From positions 1-32,941 of the forward strand of contig JAMOSZ010000053.1 of the NCBI GenBank assembly GCA_027062625.1: 32,941 nucleotides of DNA, written 5' to 3'. Made by a program: the position numbers and the translations under genes. This DNA is from Nautiliaceae bacterium. Lineage in GTDB: Bacteria > Campylobacterota > Campylobacteria > Campylobacterales > Nautiliaceae. Position 1 is the first letter of the stretch; each line of letters begins with the position of its first letter. The notes beneath the pieces are model-generated. The model ran no database searches. It was not told the origin of the DNA and saw nothing but the letters and a program-made list of their open reading frames with translations. Of this stretch, positions 1 to 7,926 are shown piece by piece.

Positions 1-27
1 TAAGGTTTATGAGGTTAGGTAGGAATT

Positions 28-36
28 TGTTATAAT
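28..36 (+). promoter_or_regulatory. Extended -10 promoter element ahead of the first gene
   Basis: The bases read TG-T-TATAAT, an extended -10 with no recognisable -35 box. It lies 19 bases before the ATG at 56, with an AAAAAGG ribosome site between. The same TGTTATAAT form occurs in front of glmU and ilvC, which supports it as the local vegetative promoter type. Confidence 0.6.
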
Positions 37-55
37 TAATAAAAAGGTTTTATTT

Positions 56-382
56 ATGCGGATTTTGCTTTTTGTTTTACCTGTTTTTTTATTTGCAAAG
101 ATTTATGAAGTTAAATATTTGCATATAAGTGGTAAAATAATTTCTCAAACTTCTAAAATAATTGAGTCAAATTTGGGGATTAAGAAATTTTTGAAGTATA
201 TTAAAGCAAATGAGTGTAAATTTGAAGGGTATAGGAGTGTTGGAGATAGGGTATATCCAACTTTTAAGTGTATAAGAGAAGTTAGAGTTTTAAATGCTCA
301 AAAGCTTATAGTAAAACCGCCTACTCCAAAGGTTCATATTAATTTTGATGATGAATATGACGACTCAATTAAAGTAGAGTGA
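56..382 (+). CDS. Small exported protein of unknown function
   Basis: I do not recognise this 108-residue protein. It starts with a short hydrophobic segment (about residues 2-14, ending FLFA) that looks like a Sec signal peptide, so the mature part is probably periplasmic. Cysteines 54 and 72 could form a disulfide. The C-terminal 15 residues are very acidic (DDEYDD). An extended -10 and an AAAAAGG ribosome site support the ATG at 56. It is transcribed toward truA, and the last 49 bases overlap the 3' end of truA on the other strand. No partner gene is visible, because the upstream side lies outside the window. Confidence 0.7.
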   Translation: MRILLFVLPVFLFAKIYEVKYLHISGKIISQTSKIIESNLGIKKFLKYIKANECKFEGYRSVGDRVYPTFKCIREVRVLNAQKLIVKPPTPKVHINFDDEYDDSIKVE

Positions 383-1098
383 TACCAAACTCTTTCTAAA
401 TAAAGTCCGTTTGGAGGAGCTAAATGTTTTGAGATTAATTTTCCTTCTAGCTGAGCTTTTAAATCATCTATTGTTAAGATGTTTTCGTTTATTTTTAGTA
501 AAAAGTCAACTATTATTCTTATCTGCCCTCTTAAAAAGCCATTTCCTTGAATGTTTATTACACTTAAATTTTTATAAGGAAAGATTTTAGCTAAATAGAT
601 TGTTCTTGTGTAATCTTTTACATCACTTCCAGTTTTTGCAAAGTGGGTAAAGTCGTGGGTTCCTTTTAGAGTGTTTAGGGCTTTTTGTAAAAGGGGATAG
701 TTTATAGTGTGTTGGTAATGAGTTAAGTAGTTTGCTGTAAATGGAGAGATTGTTGGAGAGAGTAAGTATCTATAACTTCTTTTTTTTGCATATCTTGGAT
801 GAAAGTTTAGTGGAGCTTTTTTGATTGTTTTTATATAAATTGAAGGAAATAAGATTTGATTTAATAAATTTTTAAGCTTTTCTTCTTCCCAAAACTCTGG
901 AACCTTAAAAGAGATTACTTGGTTTAGTGCATGTACTCCTTTGTCTGTCCTTCCAGCGTGCGTTATTTTTGAATTTATGTTTAGTTTTTTAAGGGCGTTT
1001 TCAATTTCTCCTTGAATTGTTGGTTTGTTGGGTTGAATTTGCATCCCGTAAAATCTGCTGCCATCATATGCTATAACTGCTATAATCTGTTTTTCCAT
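334..1098 (-). CDS. truA: tRNA pseudouridine synthase A
   Basis: TruA converts uridines 38-40 of the tRNA anticodon arm to pseudouridine. The 254-residue length is normal. The catalytic motif GRTDKGVHA is present with Asp52 as nucleophile, and the start (VIAYDGSRFYGMQIQ) and the middle (HDFTHFAKTGS) are typical of the family. A GGAGGAGG sequence sits about 9 bases before the ATG. The gene begins 19 bases inside the end of the permease gene and is the last member of the glmU operon. The final residues (a Ser-rich tail, SSYSSSKLI) are encoded opposite the 3' end of the small exported gene and may be a lineage-specific extension. Confidence 0.95.
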   Translation of the reverse strand: MEKQIIAVIAYDGSRFYGMQIQPNKPTIQGEIENALKKLNINSKITHAGRTDKGVHALNQVISFKVPEFWEEEKLKNLLNQILFPSIYIKTIKKAPLNFHPRYAKKRSYRYLLSPTISPFTANYLTHYQHTINYPLLQKALNTLKGTHDFTHFAKTGSDVKDYTRTIYLAKIFPYKNLSVINIQGNGFLRGQIRIIVDFLLKINENILTIDDLKAQLEGKLISKHLAPPNGLYLERVWYHSTLIESSYSSSKLI

Positions 1099-2048
1099 TT
1101 GAATAATCCTCCTCCTATTATTAAAAATGTTAGACTAATTAAAACTGAAACTGCTAAATTTTTATTTAAAAGAGAAATTGCAATATAAATTACTACAAGG
1201 ATAGTAGATGTTAATATTGGTTTTTTTCTTGATAGTCTTGGGTGATAAAAACTTATAAGTGGTATAAAGAAAAATAGGCTAATTGGTAAAATGGCGATTG
1301 GGAGTTTATTGGCAAATATTTTTTTATTGTATTTAAAATAGTTTTTTAAATCAAAAAGTGAAATTTTAACTTGTGGATTTTTTTTGTTAATTTGCATTTT
1401 TTTAAATTGAATAATATAGCTTGAATTAAAATCGTATATTTTTCCTTTAAAAAGTGAAAATGTTAAGATATTGTTTTTTGAATTTAAATTTGCGTTTTTT
1501 GAGATGATTAATTTTTCTTCGGTTGGATTAAAAAGAAAGATTTGAGAATAATTATTTGTTTTTTTGTTTGCAAATATTACCCAATCTCCAAATTTTTGAG
1601 AGACTTGATTGGATTGGAAGCTAAATTGAGCAGTTGCTTTTTTTTGATTTTTAAAATTTTTTAAAGCTACTTCTGAATAAGGTATTGATACAAAAAGCAA
1701 AAAAAGATTGATTAAAGTAATAATAATACCTATTATTAAGATTGGTTTTAATATTTTTAGAGGTTTAAATCCAAGTGCAAAAAGAGCTATTAACTCTTCT
1801 GAATCACTAAGTTTTGCATAAAGGGATGTTGAGGCTATGAAAAAGGAGATAGCTATTGAGATAAAGATTATCTGGGGAAGGGTTAAAAGATACATTCTCA
1901 AAAGGTCAAGGAAGGTGATTTTAAGGCCGGTTGTTACATTTGAGATAGAGATTATAAAAATAAGTGAGATAATTATGCTCATTATTAGAAAGAGCGAAAA
2001 GAAGATGGATAAAAACTCTTTTAGGATATATTTTGAAAGTCTATCCAT
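1080..2048 (-). CDS. LptF/LptG (YjgP/YjgQ) family permease
   Basis: This is a 322-residue inner-membrane protein of the family that forms the membrane core of the Lpt lipopolysaccharide exporter with LptB. Three hydrophobic helices (about 10-36, 47-76, 96-121) precede a periplasmic segment (about 122-246) and three C-terminal helices (about 248-316). The family signature between helices 2 and 3 is visible (YAKLSDSEELIALFALGF). LptF and LptG are hard to tell apart by eye, so no symbol is given. The ATG lies within the end of the prepilin peptidase gene (8-base overlap). The setting beside uppS and glmU fits an envelope role. Confidence 0.85.
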   Translation of the reverse strand: MDRLSKYILKEFLSIFFSLFLIMSIIISLIFIISISNVTTGLKITFLDLLRMYLLTLPQIIFISIAISFFIASTSLYAKLSDSEELIALFALGFKPLKILKPILIIGIIITLINLFLLFVSIPYSEVALKNFKNQKKATAQFSFQSNQVSQKFGDWVIFANKKTNNYSQIFLFNPTEEKLIISKNANLNSKNNILTFSLFKGKIYDFNSSYIIQFKKMQINKKNPQVKISLFDLKNYFKYNKKIFANKLPIAILPISLFFFIPLISFYHPRLSRKKPILTSTILVVIYIAISLLNKNLAVSVLISLTFLIIGGGLFKWKNRL

Positions 2049-2778
2049 ACATTATACTCCAAAACTCTAAAATCTCATTCTTAAAAAACCAGGCTATAAG
2101 TGTTCCAAGAGCCAAAAACGGAATAAAGGGAAGTTCTAACTCTTTATTTGAAAATCTGTTATACAAAGATGCGGGAAGGGCTATAAGAGATGCTATAAAA
2201 ATAGCAATAATTGCCCCTTTTATTCCAAGCAAAGCCCCCATAGTTCCTCCAACAATTATATCCCCTTCACCCATAGCTTCTTGTTTTATAAAGTAACTTA
2301 CATAATATCTAATAAGACTCATCCCCCCCATTACTAAAAGGGCGTTTTTGAAGTTTTCTAAAATATCAGGGGATGAGAAAAAAGCAAGGGTTAGGGCAAG
2401 AAGGTTTAGGCTATCAGGTACTGCTTTATAATCCAAATCAATTACGCTAAGTGCTAAGAGGGTGGCAAAAACTCCAAAAGTTACGATAAAGTAAATATCA
2501 ATGACTTTAAACTTTTCATAAACAATCACTGCTAAAATTCCGGTTAAGAGTTCAACTATTGGGTATCTTATTGAGATTGGCTCTTTACAAAAGGCACATT
2601 TTCCTTTTAGTAAAAGCCAGCTTATAATGGGGATATTGTGATAGGGTTTTAATTTCGTATTACACTTTGGGCAGTGGCTTGGAGGAAAAGCAATATTTTC
2701 ACCTTTTGGGACTCTGTGAATTACCACATTTAAAAAGCTTCCAATCATAACTCCAAAAATAAATACAATAACTTCCAT
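2041..2778 (-). CDS. pilD: Prepilin peptidase / N-methyltransferase (type IV leader peptidase)
   Basis: This 245-residue membrane enzyme cleaves the leader of prepilins and methylates the new N-terminal Phe. The N-terminal start MIGSFLNVVIHRVP is diagnostic. A zinc-type four-cysteine set (C36, C39, C61, C64) lies in the cytoplasmic methyltransferase loop. The two aspartyl protease motifs are present at residues 113-122 (IDLDYKAVPD) and 170-173 (GEGD). It starts in a TAATG junction with uppS behind a GGAGG ribosome site. Its likely substrates are the three prepilins encoded at 29468-31000, far away in the same window. Campylobacterota commonly keep this gene in the glmU-truA run. Confidence 0.93.
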   Translation of the reverse strand: MEVIVFIFGVMIGSFLNVVIHRVPKGENIAFPPSHCPKCNTKLKPYHNIPIISWLLLKGKCAFCKEPISIRYPIVELLTGILAVIVYEKFKVIDIYFIVTFGVFATLLALSVIDLDYKAVPDSLNLLALTLAFFSSPDILENFKNALLVMGGMSLIRYYVSYFIKQEAMGEGDIIVGGTMGALLGIKGAIIAIFIASLIALPASLYNRFSNKELELPFIPFLALGTLIAWFFKNEILEFWSIMYG

Positions 2779-3440
2779 TAAATTCCTCCAAATCTTCTCT
2801 CTCTTTTTTTAAACTCTTTTAAAATCTTATCAAGTTCTTCACTTGTAAAATCAGGCCAGAGGGTTTTGGTAAAAAACATCTCAGCATATGCAATTTGCCA
2901 GAGCAAAAAGTTACTAACTCTCATCTCCCCGCTAGTTCTAATAAGTAAATCCACATCTTTTGGCATATCAAGGTTTTTTTGGATATTCTCAGGTGTAATT
3001 TTCTCTTTTTTTTGCACTACTTTTTTTACTGCTCTTGTAATTTCATCTTTGCTTCCATAGTTTAGGGCTAAGACTTGGGTTAGGCTTTTGTTATTTTTAG
3101 TAGCTTCTTTTGTAGTTAAAATTCTTTTTTGAAGGGATGGAGAGAATTTAGATATATCCCCTATTACTTCAAATTTTATATCGTTTTGAATGTAGGTTTT
3201 TAGCTCTTTTTGTAGGTATTTATCCAAAAGCTTCATCAAAAACTTAACCTCACTCTTTGGTCTTTTCCAGTTTTCAGTAGAAAAAGCGTAAAGCGTTAAA
3301 ATCTCAATTTCTGGATTTTTGGCACAATAGGTTGTAATTTCTCTTACAACTTCAACTCCTTTTTGATGCCCTTTTGTGCGAGGAAATCCTCTTTGCTTTG
3401 CCCATCTTCCGTTTCCATCCATTATGATTGCTAAGTGCAT
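2778..3440 (-). CDS. uppS: Isoprenyl transferase (undecaprenyl diphosphate synthase)
   Basis: UppS condenses isopentenyl diphosphate onto farnesyl diphosphate to make the C55 lipid carrier for peptidoglycan and surface glycans. The substrate motif IIMDGNGRWA (catalytic Asp8), the FSTENWKRP segment and the late motif LLIRTSGEMRVSNFLLWQ are all clear. The length of 220 residues is slightly short but complete. I chose the ATG at 3440, which forms TGATG with the coaBC stop and has AAGGA at good spacing. A TTG one codon upstream (3443) is the alternative. It is followed directly by the prepilin peptidase (TAATG). Confidence 0.95.
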   Translation of the reverse strand: MHLAIIMDGNGRWAKQRGFPRTKGHQKGVEVVREITTYCAKNPEIEILTLYAFSTENWKRPKSEVKFLMKLLDKYLQKELKTYIQNDIKFEVIGDISKFSPSLQKRILTTKEATKNNKSLTQVLALNYGSKDEITRAVKKVVQKKEKITPENIQKNLDMPKDVDLLIRTSGEMRVSNFLLWQIAYAEMFFTKTLWPDFTSEELDKILKEFKKRERRFGGI

Positions 3441-4582
3441 CAAATTCCTTTTATCAGTTCAACCAACTCAAAAGCGATTGTCTCTTTTGAATTTTGGGGG
3501 ATTAAGACTTCTTTTTTCTTTGTTATAAAGATAATCTCATTCTCATCGCTTCCAAAATCGTTTTTTGTAAGAAGATTTAGGCATATTGCATCAAGATTTT
3601 TTTTATATAGGGCGTTTTTTGCGTATTTTAGGGCGTTTTTTTCATCTCTTTCAGCTTTAAAGCCGATTTTTTTAAATTTTTTGTCTTTTAAAGTTTCTAA
3701 AATATCTATGTTTTTTTCCATTTCAAGAGAGAATTTATCTCCTATTATTTCTTTTTTGAGTTTGCCGGGGGTATATTTTGGTTTGTAATCTGCAATAGCC
3801 CCAGCCATTATAAGATAATCTGGATTTTCTTTTAGAATTGCATTAAGATACTCTTTTGCACTATTTACTCTTATTAATTTTATCTCTTTTGTTAGGTTAT
3901 GCTCTTTGCTTGAAATTAAAGTAACATTAGCTCCTTTAATATAAAAAGCCTTTGCAAGTGCTTCTCCCATCTTTCCGCTTGAAAAGTTGGAGATAAATCT
4001 CACATCATCAATCTTTTCAACACTTCCCCCAGCTGTAATTACCACTCTTTTATTTTCCCAAAACTTATCTTTGTTAACTTCCCTTAAAGCCTTTAAAAAT
4101 ATCTCACTTGGCTGTGCCATCTTTCCAACCCCTTCATCCCCACACGCTAAAAGTCCAGAGTTTGCTTCAATGCAGTTTAGGGATTTTATTGATTTTTGGG
4201 TGGTTGGATGAAGATACATATTGGTATTGGCAGCAGGGGCAAAGAGAGTTGGGGAGGTTGTGGCAAGGTAGGTTTGTAAAAGCAAATTATCGGCTATTCC
4301 GTTTGCGGCTTTGTTTAAAGTATTAGCGGTTGCTGGGGCGATTATGAAGATGTCTGCCCACTTTGCATAATCAATATGATTTACTCCATTTGCCCAGCTT
4401 TCAGTTTCTTTATGTAACACAGGATTTAGAGTTAAGCTTTCAAATGTTAGTGGGGTTATAAATTTTTTTGCTTCTTCGCTCATTACCACTCTAACTTCAT
4501 CCCCTCTTTTTACAAAAAGCCTAATAAGCTCACAGGTTTTATAAATTGCAATGCTTCCACTAACCCCTATTAATACTCTCAA
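3440..4582 (-). CDS. coaBC: Bifunctional phosphopantothenoylcysteine decarboxylase / phosphopantothenate-cysteine ligase
   Basis: CoaBC performs two successive steps of coenzyme A synthesis. The N-terminal flavoprotein half (about 1-175) shows [10 protein letters not shown], the His-containing HIDYAKWAD, the PAANTNMY version of the PxMNxxM motif, and the [10 protein letters not shown] loop. The C-terminal ligase half begins about residue 180 ([20 protein letters not shown]) and contains [11 protein letters not shown]. It starts with TTG at 4582 in a TTGA overlap with the glmU stop, behind GGGAG. The length of 380 residues is close to other Campylobacterota versions. Confidence 0.95.
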   Translation of the reverse strand: MRVLIGVSGSIAIYKTCELIRLFVKRGDEVRVVMSEEAKKFITPLTFESLTLNPVLHKETESWANGVNHIDYAKWADIFIIAPATANTLNKAANGIADNLLLQTYLATTSPTLFAPAANTNMYLHPTTQKSIKSLNCIEANSGLLACGDEGVGKMAQPSEIFLKALREVNKDKFWENKRVVITAGGSVEKIDDVRFISNFSSGKMGEALAKAFYIKGANVTLISSKEHNLTKEIKLIRVNSAKEYLNAILKENPDYLIMAGAIADYKPKYTPGKLKKEIIGDKFSLEMEKNIDILETLKDKKFKKIGFKAERDEKNALKYAKNALYKKNLDAICLNLLTKNDFGSDENEIIFITKKKEVLIPQNSKETIAFELVELIKGI

Positions 4583-5862
4583 CTCTTTCTCCCAAAAAAT
4601 TTATAGTAAAAGTCTTTTACGATTTTAAGAGGTGGGCGTGAGATTGCAAGGGAGCCTTTTTTAATATCTTTGTTTACAACGCTTCCAGCTGCAATTATTA
4701 CATCCTCTTCAATTGTAATTGGGGCTATTAGTTTGGTATCGCTTCCTATAAACACATTTTTGCCGATTTTTGTTTTGTATTTGTTTTTGCCATCGTAATT
4801 GCAGGTAATCGTTCCAGCCCCTATGTTTGTCCCTTCATCAATTTCACTATCTCCAAGATAACTCAGATGCCCAGCTTTTACCCCTTGTAGTTTTGAGGCT
4901 TTAATTTCTACAAAGTTTCCGATTTTACTCTTATAAATTTCACTTTTTGGGCGTATTCTTGCCATTGGTCCAATTGAGCTTTTTTTGATTATTGCTTCTT
5001 CAATTACGCTATTTGGTTTAATTTCACTCTCAATAATTACGCTTTTTAAAATCACACTTCCGCTCCAAACTTCACACTCACCTTCAAATTTAGTATATGC
5101 ATCAATATAGATGGTATCTGGAAGGTGCATAATAACGCCTTCTTTTAGCCAAAACTCTTTTATTCTCCTACACATAATCTCCTCGGCTTTTGCCAAATCT
5201 TTTTTGGAGTTTACCCCTTTGAAGTTTTCTTCATCAACTTCAAGAGCTTTTATTTTTAAGTTATCTTTTACCGCCATTTCAATAATGTCTGTTAGGTAAT
5301 ACTCTTTTTGAGCGTTGTTGTTTGAGAGGAGAGGGAGATATTTTTGTAATACTTCTTTTTTGAAGAGATAAACCCCAGCATTTACATAAGGGATTTTTAA
5401 TTCTTCTTTTTTAGCGTCTTTTTCTTCCACAATTTTTTTAACATTCCCGTTTTCAATTACAACTCTTCCATACCCTTGGGGATTTTTTAATTTCATAACG
5501 CTCATTACAATATCAGCGTCAATATCAAAAAACTTTTTAATCTCATTAGCACTTATTAAAGGCATATCTCCGTTTAATACCAAAACTTTTTCGCTTCTAA
5601 GAGGCACCTCTTTTAAAGCCCCCCCAGTCCCTGGGAACTCTTTGTGGTTTTGTTTGTGGATTTTTACGGGATATTTTTTAATTAGCTCTTTTATTTTGTC
5701 AAATTCATGATATAAAACGACATCTATATTTTCAGTAACTTTTAGAGCCTCTTCAATAATATACTCAATCATCGGCTTATTGCATATTTTGTGGATAACT
5801 TTTGGGAGTTTTGACTTCATCCTTGTGCCTTTGCCAGCGGCAAGTATTACAATTTGAGCCAT
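4579..5862 (-). CDS. glmU: Bifunctional N-acetylglucosamine-1-phosphate uridyltransferase / glucosamine-1-phosphate acetyltransferase
   Basis: GlmU makes UDP-N-acetylglucosamine, the precursor of peptidoglycan and LPS. The uridyltransferase half (about 1-225) opens with [16 protein letters not shown] and has the NGDMPL metal site. The second half consists of left-handed beta-helix hexapeptide repeats, including the acetyltransferase region [17 protein letters not shown]. At 427 residues it is a little shorter than the Escherichia coli enzyme but has both halves. It is the first gene of a six-gene operon that runs to truA, and its promoter overlaps that of the divergent trmA-like gene. Confidence 0.96.
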   Translation of the reverse strand: MAQIVILAAGKGTRMKSKLPKVIHKICNKPMIEYIIEEALKVTENIDVVLYHEFDKIKELIKKYPVKIHKQNHKEFPGTGGALKEVPLRSEKVLVLNGDMPLISANEIKKFFDIDADIVMSVMKLKNPQGYGRVVIENGNVKKIVEEKDAKKEELKIPYVNAGVYLFKKEVLQKYLPLLSNNNAQKEYYLTDIIEMAVKDNLKIKALEVDEENFKGVNSKKDLAKAEEIMCRRIKEFWLKEGVIMHLPDTIYIDAYTKFEGECEVWSGSVILKSVIIESEIKPNSVIEEAIIKKSSIGPMARIRPKSEIYKSKIGNFVEIKASKLQGVKAGHLSYLGDSEIDEGTNIGAGTITCNYDGKNKYKTKIGKNVFIGSDTKLIAPITIEEDVIIAAGSVVNKDIKKGSLAISRPPLKIVKDFYYKFFGRKS

Positions 5863-5875
5863 TTATATCCTTTTT

Positions 5876-5891
5876 TGATACAATTATAACA
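5876..5891. promoter_or_regulatory. Overlapping divergent -10 elements for glmU (-) and trmA-like gene (+)
   Basis: On the plus strand TGATACAAT (5876-5884) is an extended -10 for the trmA-like gene. On the minus strand TGTTATAAT (complement of 5883-5891) is an extended -10 for glmU. The two hexamers share bases 5883-5884. The whole gap between the genes is 47 bases, so polymerase can probably occupy only one direction at a time. No -35 box is evident for either. Confidence 0.6.
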
Positions 5892-5909
5892 AAAGCCAAA
5901 GGGAAAAGT

Positions 5910-7004
5910 ATGGAGTGCAGTAGTTTTGGGAAGTGTGGAAGCTGTGCTTTATGGCAGATGCCTTATAAAAAGCAGCTTGAAATGAAAAAGAAGCGTTTAG
6001 AAGAGATGTTTAGCGAGTTTAATGTGCCAGAGATTGAAGTTATAAGTGGAAGTGATGAGCATTTTAGAAGTAGGGCTGAGTTTAGAGTTTGGCATGAAGA
6101 TGATAGGAGCTATTATGCAATGAGAAAAAGAAAAGAGGAAGGAAGAGGAGTAATACCAATTGATGAGTGTAAGATTGTGGATAAGGCGATTTATAATGTA
6201 ATGGAGCCTTTGCTTAGGGAAATAACAAAAAATAAAGCACTTAGATTTAAACTTTATGAGATTGATTTTTTAAGCAATAGCAAAGGCGAGCTTATTGTAA
6301 CTCTTATTTATCATAAAAAAGTGGATGAGAGTATAGAGGGTGAGATTAAAAGATTAAAAGAGAAGTTTCCTTTTATTGATTTTGTTGTTAGGAAAAAGGG
6401 GAGAAAATTTGTATTTGATAAAAACTATTTGATTGATGAGCTTGATATTGATGGAAAGGTTTATAAATATAAGATTATAGAAAACACTTTCTCCCAGCCA
6501 AATAGAGAAATTAACAAAAAGATGATTGGATGGGCTTTGAGAAACTCAGCCTCTTTAAAGGGAGATTTGGTTGAGCTTTATTGTGGGAATGGAAACTTTA
6601 CTATTCCTTTGAGTGAGAATTTTAACAAAGTAATAGCAACTGAGATTAATCCAGAATCAATTCAAGCGGCTACTTTTAACGCTGAAATTAATAAAAGAGA
6701 TAATATTTCTTTTATGGCAATGAGTGCGGCTGAGTTTAGTTCTCTTAAAAGTAATGGATTTTTTAGAGGGTATGATTTAAAAAATGTGCTAATTGACCCT
6801 CCAAGAGCCGGGCTTGATGAGAAGACGCGTAAATTTGTAAATGAGTTTGACAATATTATCTATATTTCCTGTAATCCAGAAACTCTAAAAAGGGATTTAG
6901 AGACTTTAAGTAAAGGTAGAGAGATAAAAGCGTTTGCTTTTTTTGACCAGTTTCCATATACAAACCATATGGAGTGCGGGGTTGTGTTAGAGAGGGTAAA
7001 ATGA
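5910..7004 (+). CDS. trmA: TrmA/RlmD-type RNA uracil-5-methyltransferase
   Basis: This is a SAM-dependent RNA (uracil-C5) methyltransferase, annotated as TrmA (tRNA U54) in relatives. The SAM motif ELYCGNGNFTIPL, the IDPPRAGLD motif, the catalytic Cys321 in YISCNPETL and the general base Glu355 in HMECGVVLE are present. An in-frame ATG at 5802 lies inside glmU; the ATG at 5910 is preferred because AAAGGG and the promoter precede it, giving 364 residues. Unusually for a plain TrmA, cysteines 3, 9, 12 and 87 match the C-x5-C-x2-C...C spacing of the iron-sulfur cluster in RlmD-like enzymes, so the RNA target is uncertain. It overlaps the next gene by ATGA. Confidence 0.88.
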   Translation: MECSSFGKCGSCALWQMPYKKQLEMKKKRLEEMFSEFNVPEIEVISGSDEHFRSRAEFRVWHEDDRSYYAMRKRKEEGRGVIPIDECKIVDKAIYNVMEPLLREITKNKALRFKLYEIDFLSNSKGELIVTLIYHKKVDESIEGEIKRLKEKFPFIDFVVRKKGRKFVFDKNYLIDELDIDGKVYKYKIIENTFSQPNREINKKMIGWALRNSASLKGDLVELYCGNGNFTIPLSENFNKVIATEINPESIQAATFNAEINKRDNISFMAMSAAEFSSLKSNGFFRGYDLKNVLIDPPRAGLDEKTRKFVNEFDNIIYISCNPETLKRDLETLSKGREIKAFAFFDQFPYTNHMECGVVLERVK

Positions 7005-7102
7005 GTATAACCGATTTACTTGGGGAGCTTTTGTGGGCTTTGCCTTTGATGGCGGCTGCTATTGGTATAATCATAGCAAGTAAGATAAAGGATAGAAAAT
7101 GA
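7001..7102 (+). CDS. 33-residue membrane mini-protein, coupled on both sides
   Basis: This small frame starts with ATG in an ATGA overlap with the trmA-like stop and ends in an ATGA overlap with the start of the panE-like gene. Such a double junction is unlikely by chance and is how neighbouring genes here are coupled. The product begins MSITDLLGELLW, has one hydrophobic helix (about residues 11-26) and ends in a basic tail (SKIKDRK), as expected for a single-span inner-membrane peptide. I do not recognise it and cannot assign a function. Without it, an otherwise seamless operon would contain an unexplained 94-base gap. Confidence 0.65.
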   Translation: MSITDLLGELLWALPLMAAAIGIIIASKIKDRK

Positions 7103-7926
7103 AAGTAGCAGTAGTTGGGGTTGGTGGAGTTGGGGGGTATTTGGCTTATAAATTGATTAAGTGTGGAGTGGATGTGGATATTTTAGCTACAAAAAAGACA
7201 AATGAAGTGATAAAAAAAGAGGGGCTAAAAGTTATTGATGTTGATAAAGAAGAAGTTGTCTTTCCAAAAGTTGGGCTTAGAGGGGTTTATGATGTAATTT
7301 TTGTTACTACAAAGTCATATCATCTTGATGAGGTTTTAAAAGAAATTAAAGGGCATTACAATAAAAACACGCGTATAGTGCCGATTTTAAACGGGGTTGA
7401 GCATTTTGAGAAGTTTAAAAACTTAGATGCCAAGATTGTAAAAGCGTGTATTTATATACTCTCAAATAAGATAAAAATTAATATAATTCATAAAAAGACG
7501 CCACTTTTTTATCTTTGTGTAGAAGATGATGAAGTTTTAAGGAAAATTTTTGAGGGTTGTGATTTAAAAGTAAAGTTTAGTAAAGAAATAAAGAGAGATA
7601 TTTGGAAAAAGTATCTTTTTATTGCAACATTTGCTACTTTGCAAAGTTATTATCAAAAGCCAACTGGTTGGATTATGGAGAAAAAAAGGGATGAGGTTGA
7701 GAGGTTTTTGGATGAAGTTTTAAGGATTGCAAAAGAGGAGGGGGTTGATTTAGAGGGTGAGAAGGCAAAGGTTATAAAACAGGCTTTGAATATTCCTTAT
7801 GAGAGTAAAATGAGTATGCAAATTGATTTTGAGAAAAATTCAAAAACTGAGGTTGATAATATTACCGGATATTTGGCAAAGAGGAGTAAGTTAATAGAGA
7901 AATATTATAAAAGGTTTATAGAATGA
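7099..7926 (+). CDS. panE: Ketopantoate reductase family protein (ApbA/PanE)
   Basis: PanE reduces 2-dehydropantoate to pantoate with NADPH, on the path to CoA. The N-terminal Rossmann loop GVGGVGGYLAYKL (about residues 7-19) is clear, followed by VIFVTTKSYHLDEVL and the NGVEH segment typical of the family. The C-terminal helical domain carries a KKYLFIATFAT stretch and a late SSM-type segment (ESKMSMQIDFEK), as in ketopantoate reductases. The length of 275 residues is slightly short. True PanE activity is likely but unproven, since other reductases share this fold. It is coupled by ATGA on both sides. Confidence 0.8.
   Translation: MKVAVVGVGGVGGYLAYKLIKCGVDVDILATKKTNEVIKKEGLKVIDVDKEEVVFPKVGLRGVYDVIFVTTKSYHLDEVLKEIKGHYNKNTRIVPILNGVEHFEKFKNLDAKIVKACIYILSNKIKINIIHKKTPLFYLCVEDDEVLRKIFEGCDLKVKFSKEIKRDIWKKYLFIATFATLQSYYQKPTGWIMEKKRDEVERFLDEVLRIAKEEGVDLEGEKAKVIKQALNIPYESKMSMQIDFEKNSKTEVDNITGYLAKRSKLIEKYYKRFIE

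Noticed and set aside
5111-5299. Open frames antisense to glmU, mutS2, uvrB, coaBC and other genes
   Set aside because: They lie opposite clear conserved genes, lack ribosome sites, and have compositions expected from reverse reading of AT-rich coding sequence.
5802-5909. In-frame upstream ATG extending the trmA-like protein by 36 residues
   Set aside because: It lies inside glmU on the other strand, has no ribosome site or promoter, and the added residues do not resemble the family. The ATG at 5910 has AAAGGG and an extended -10.
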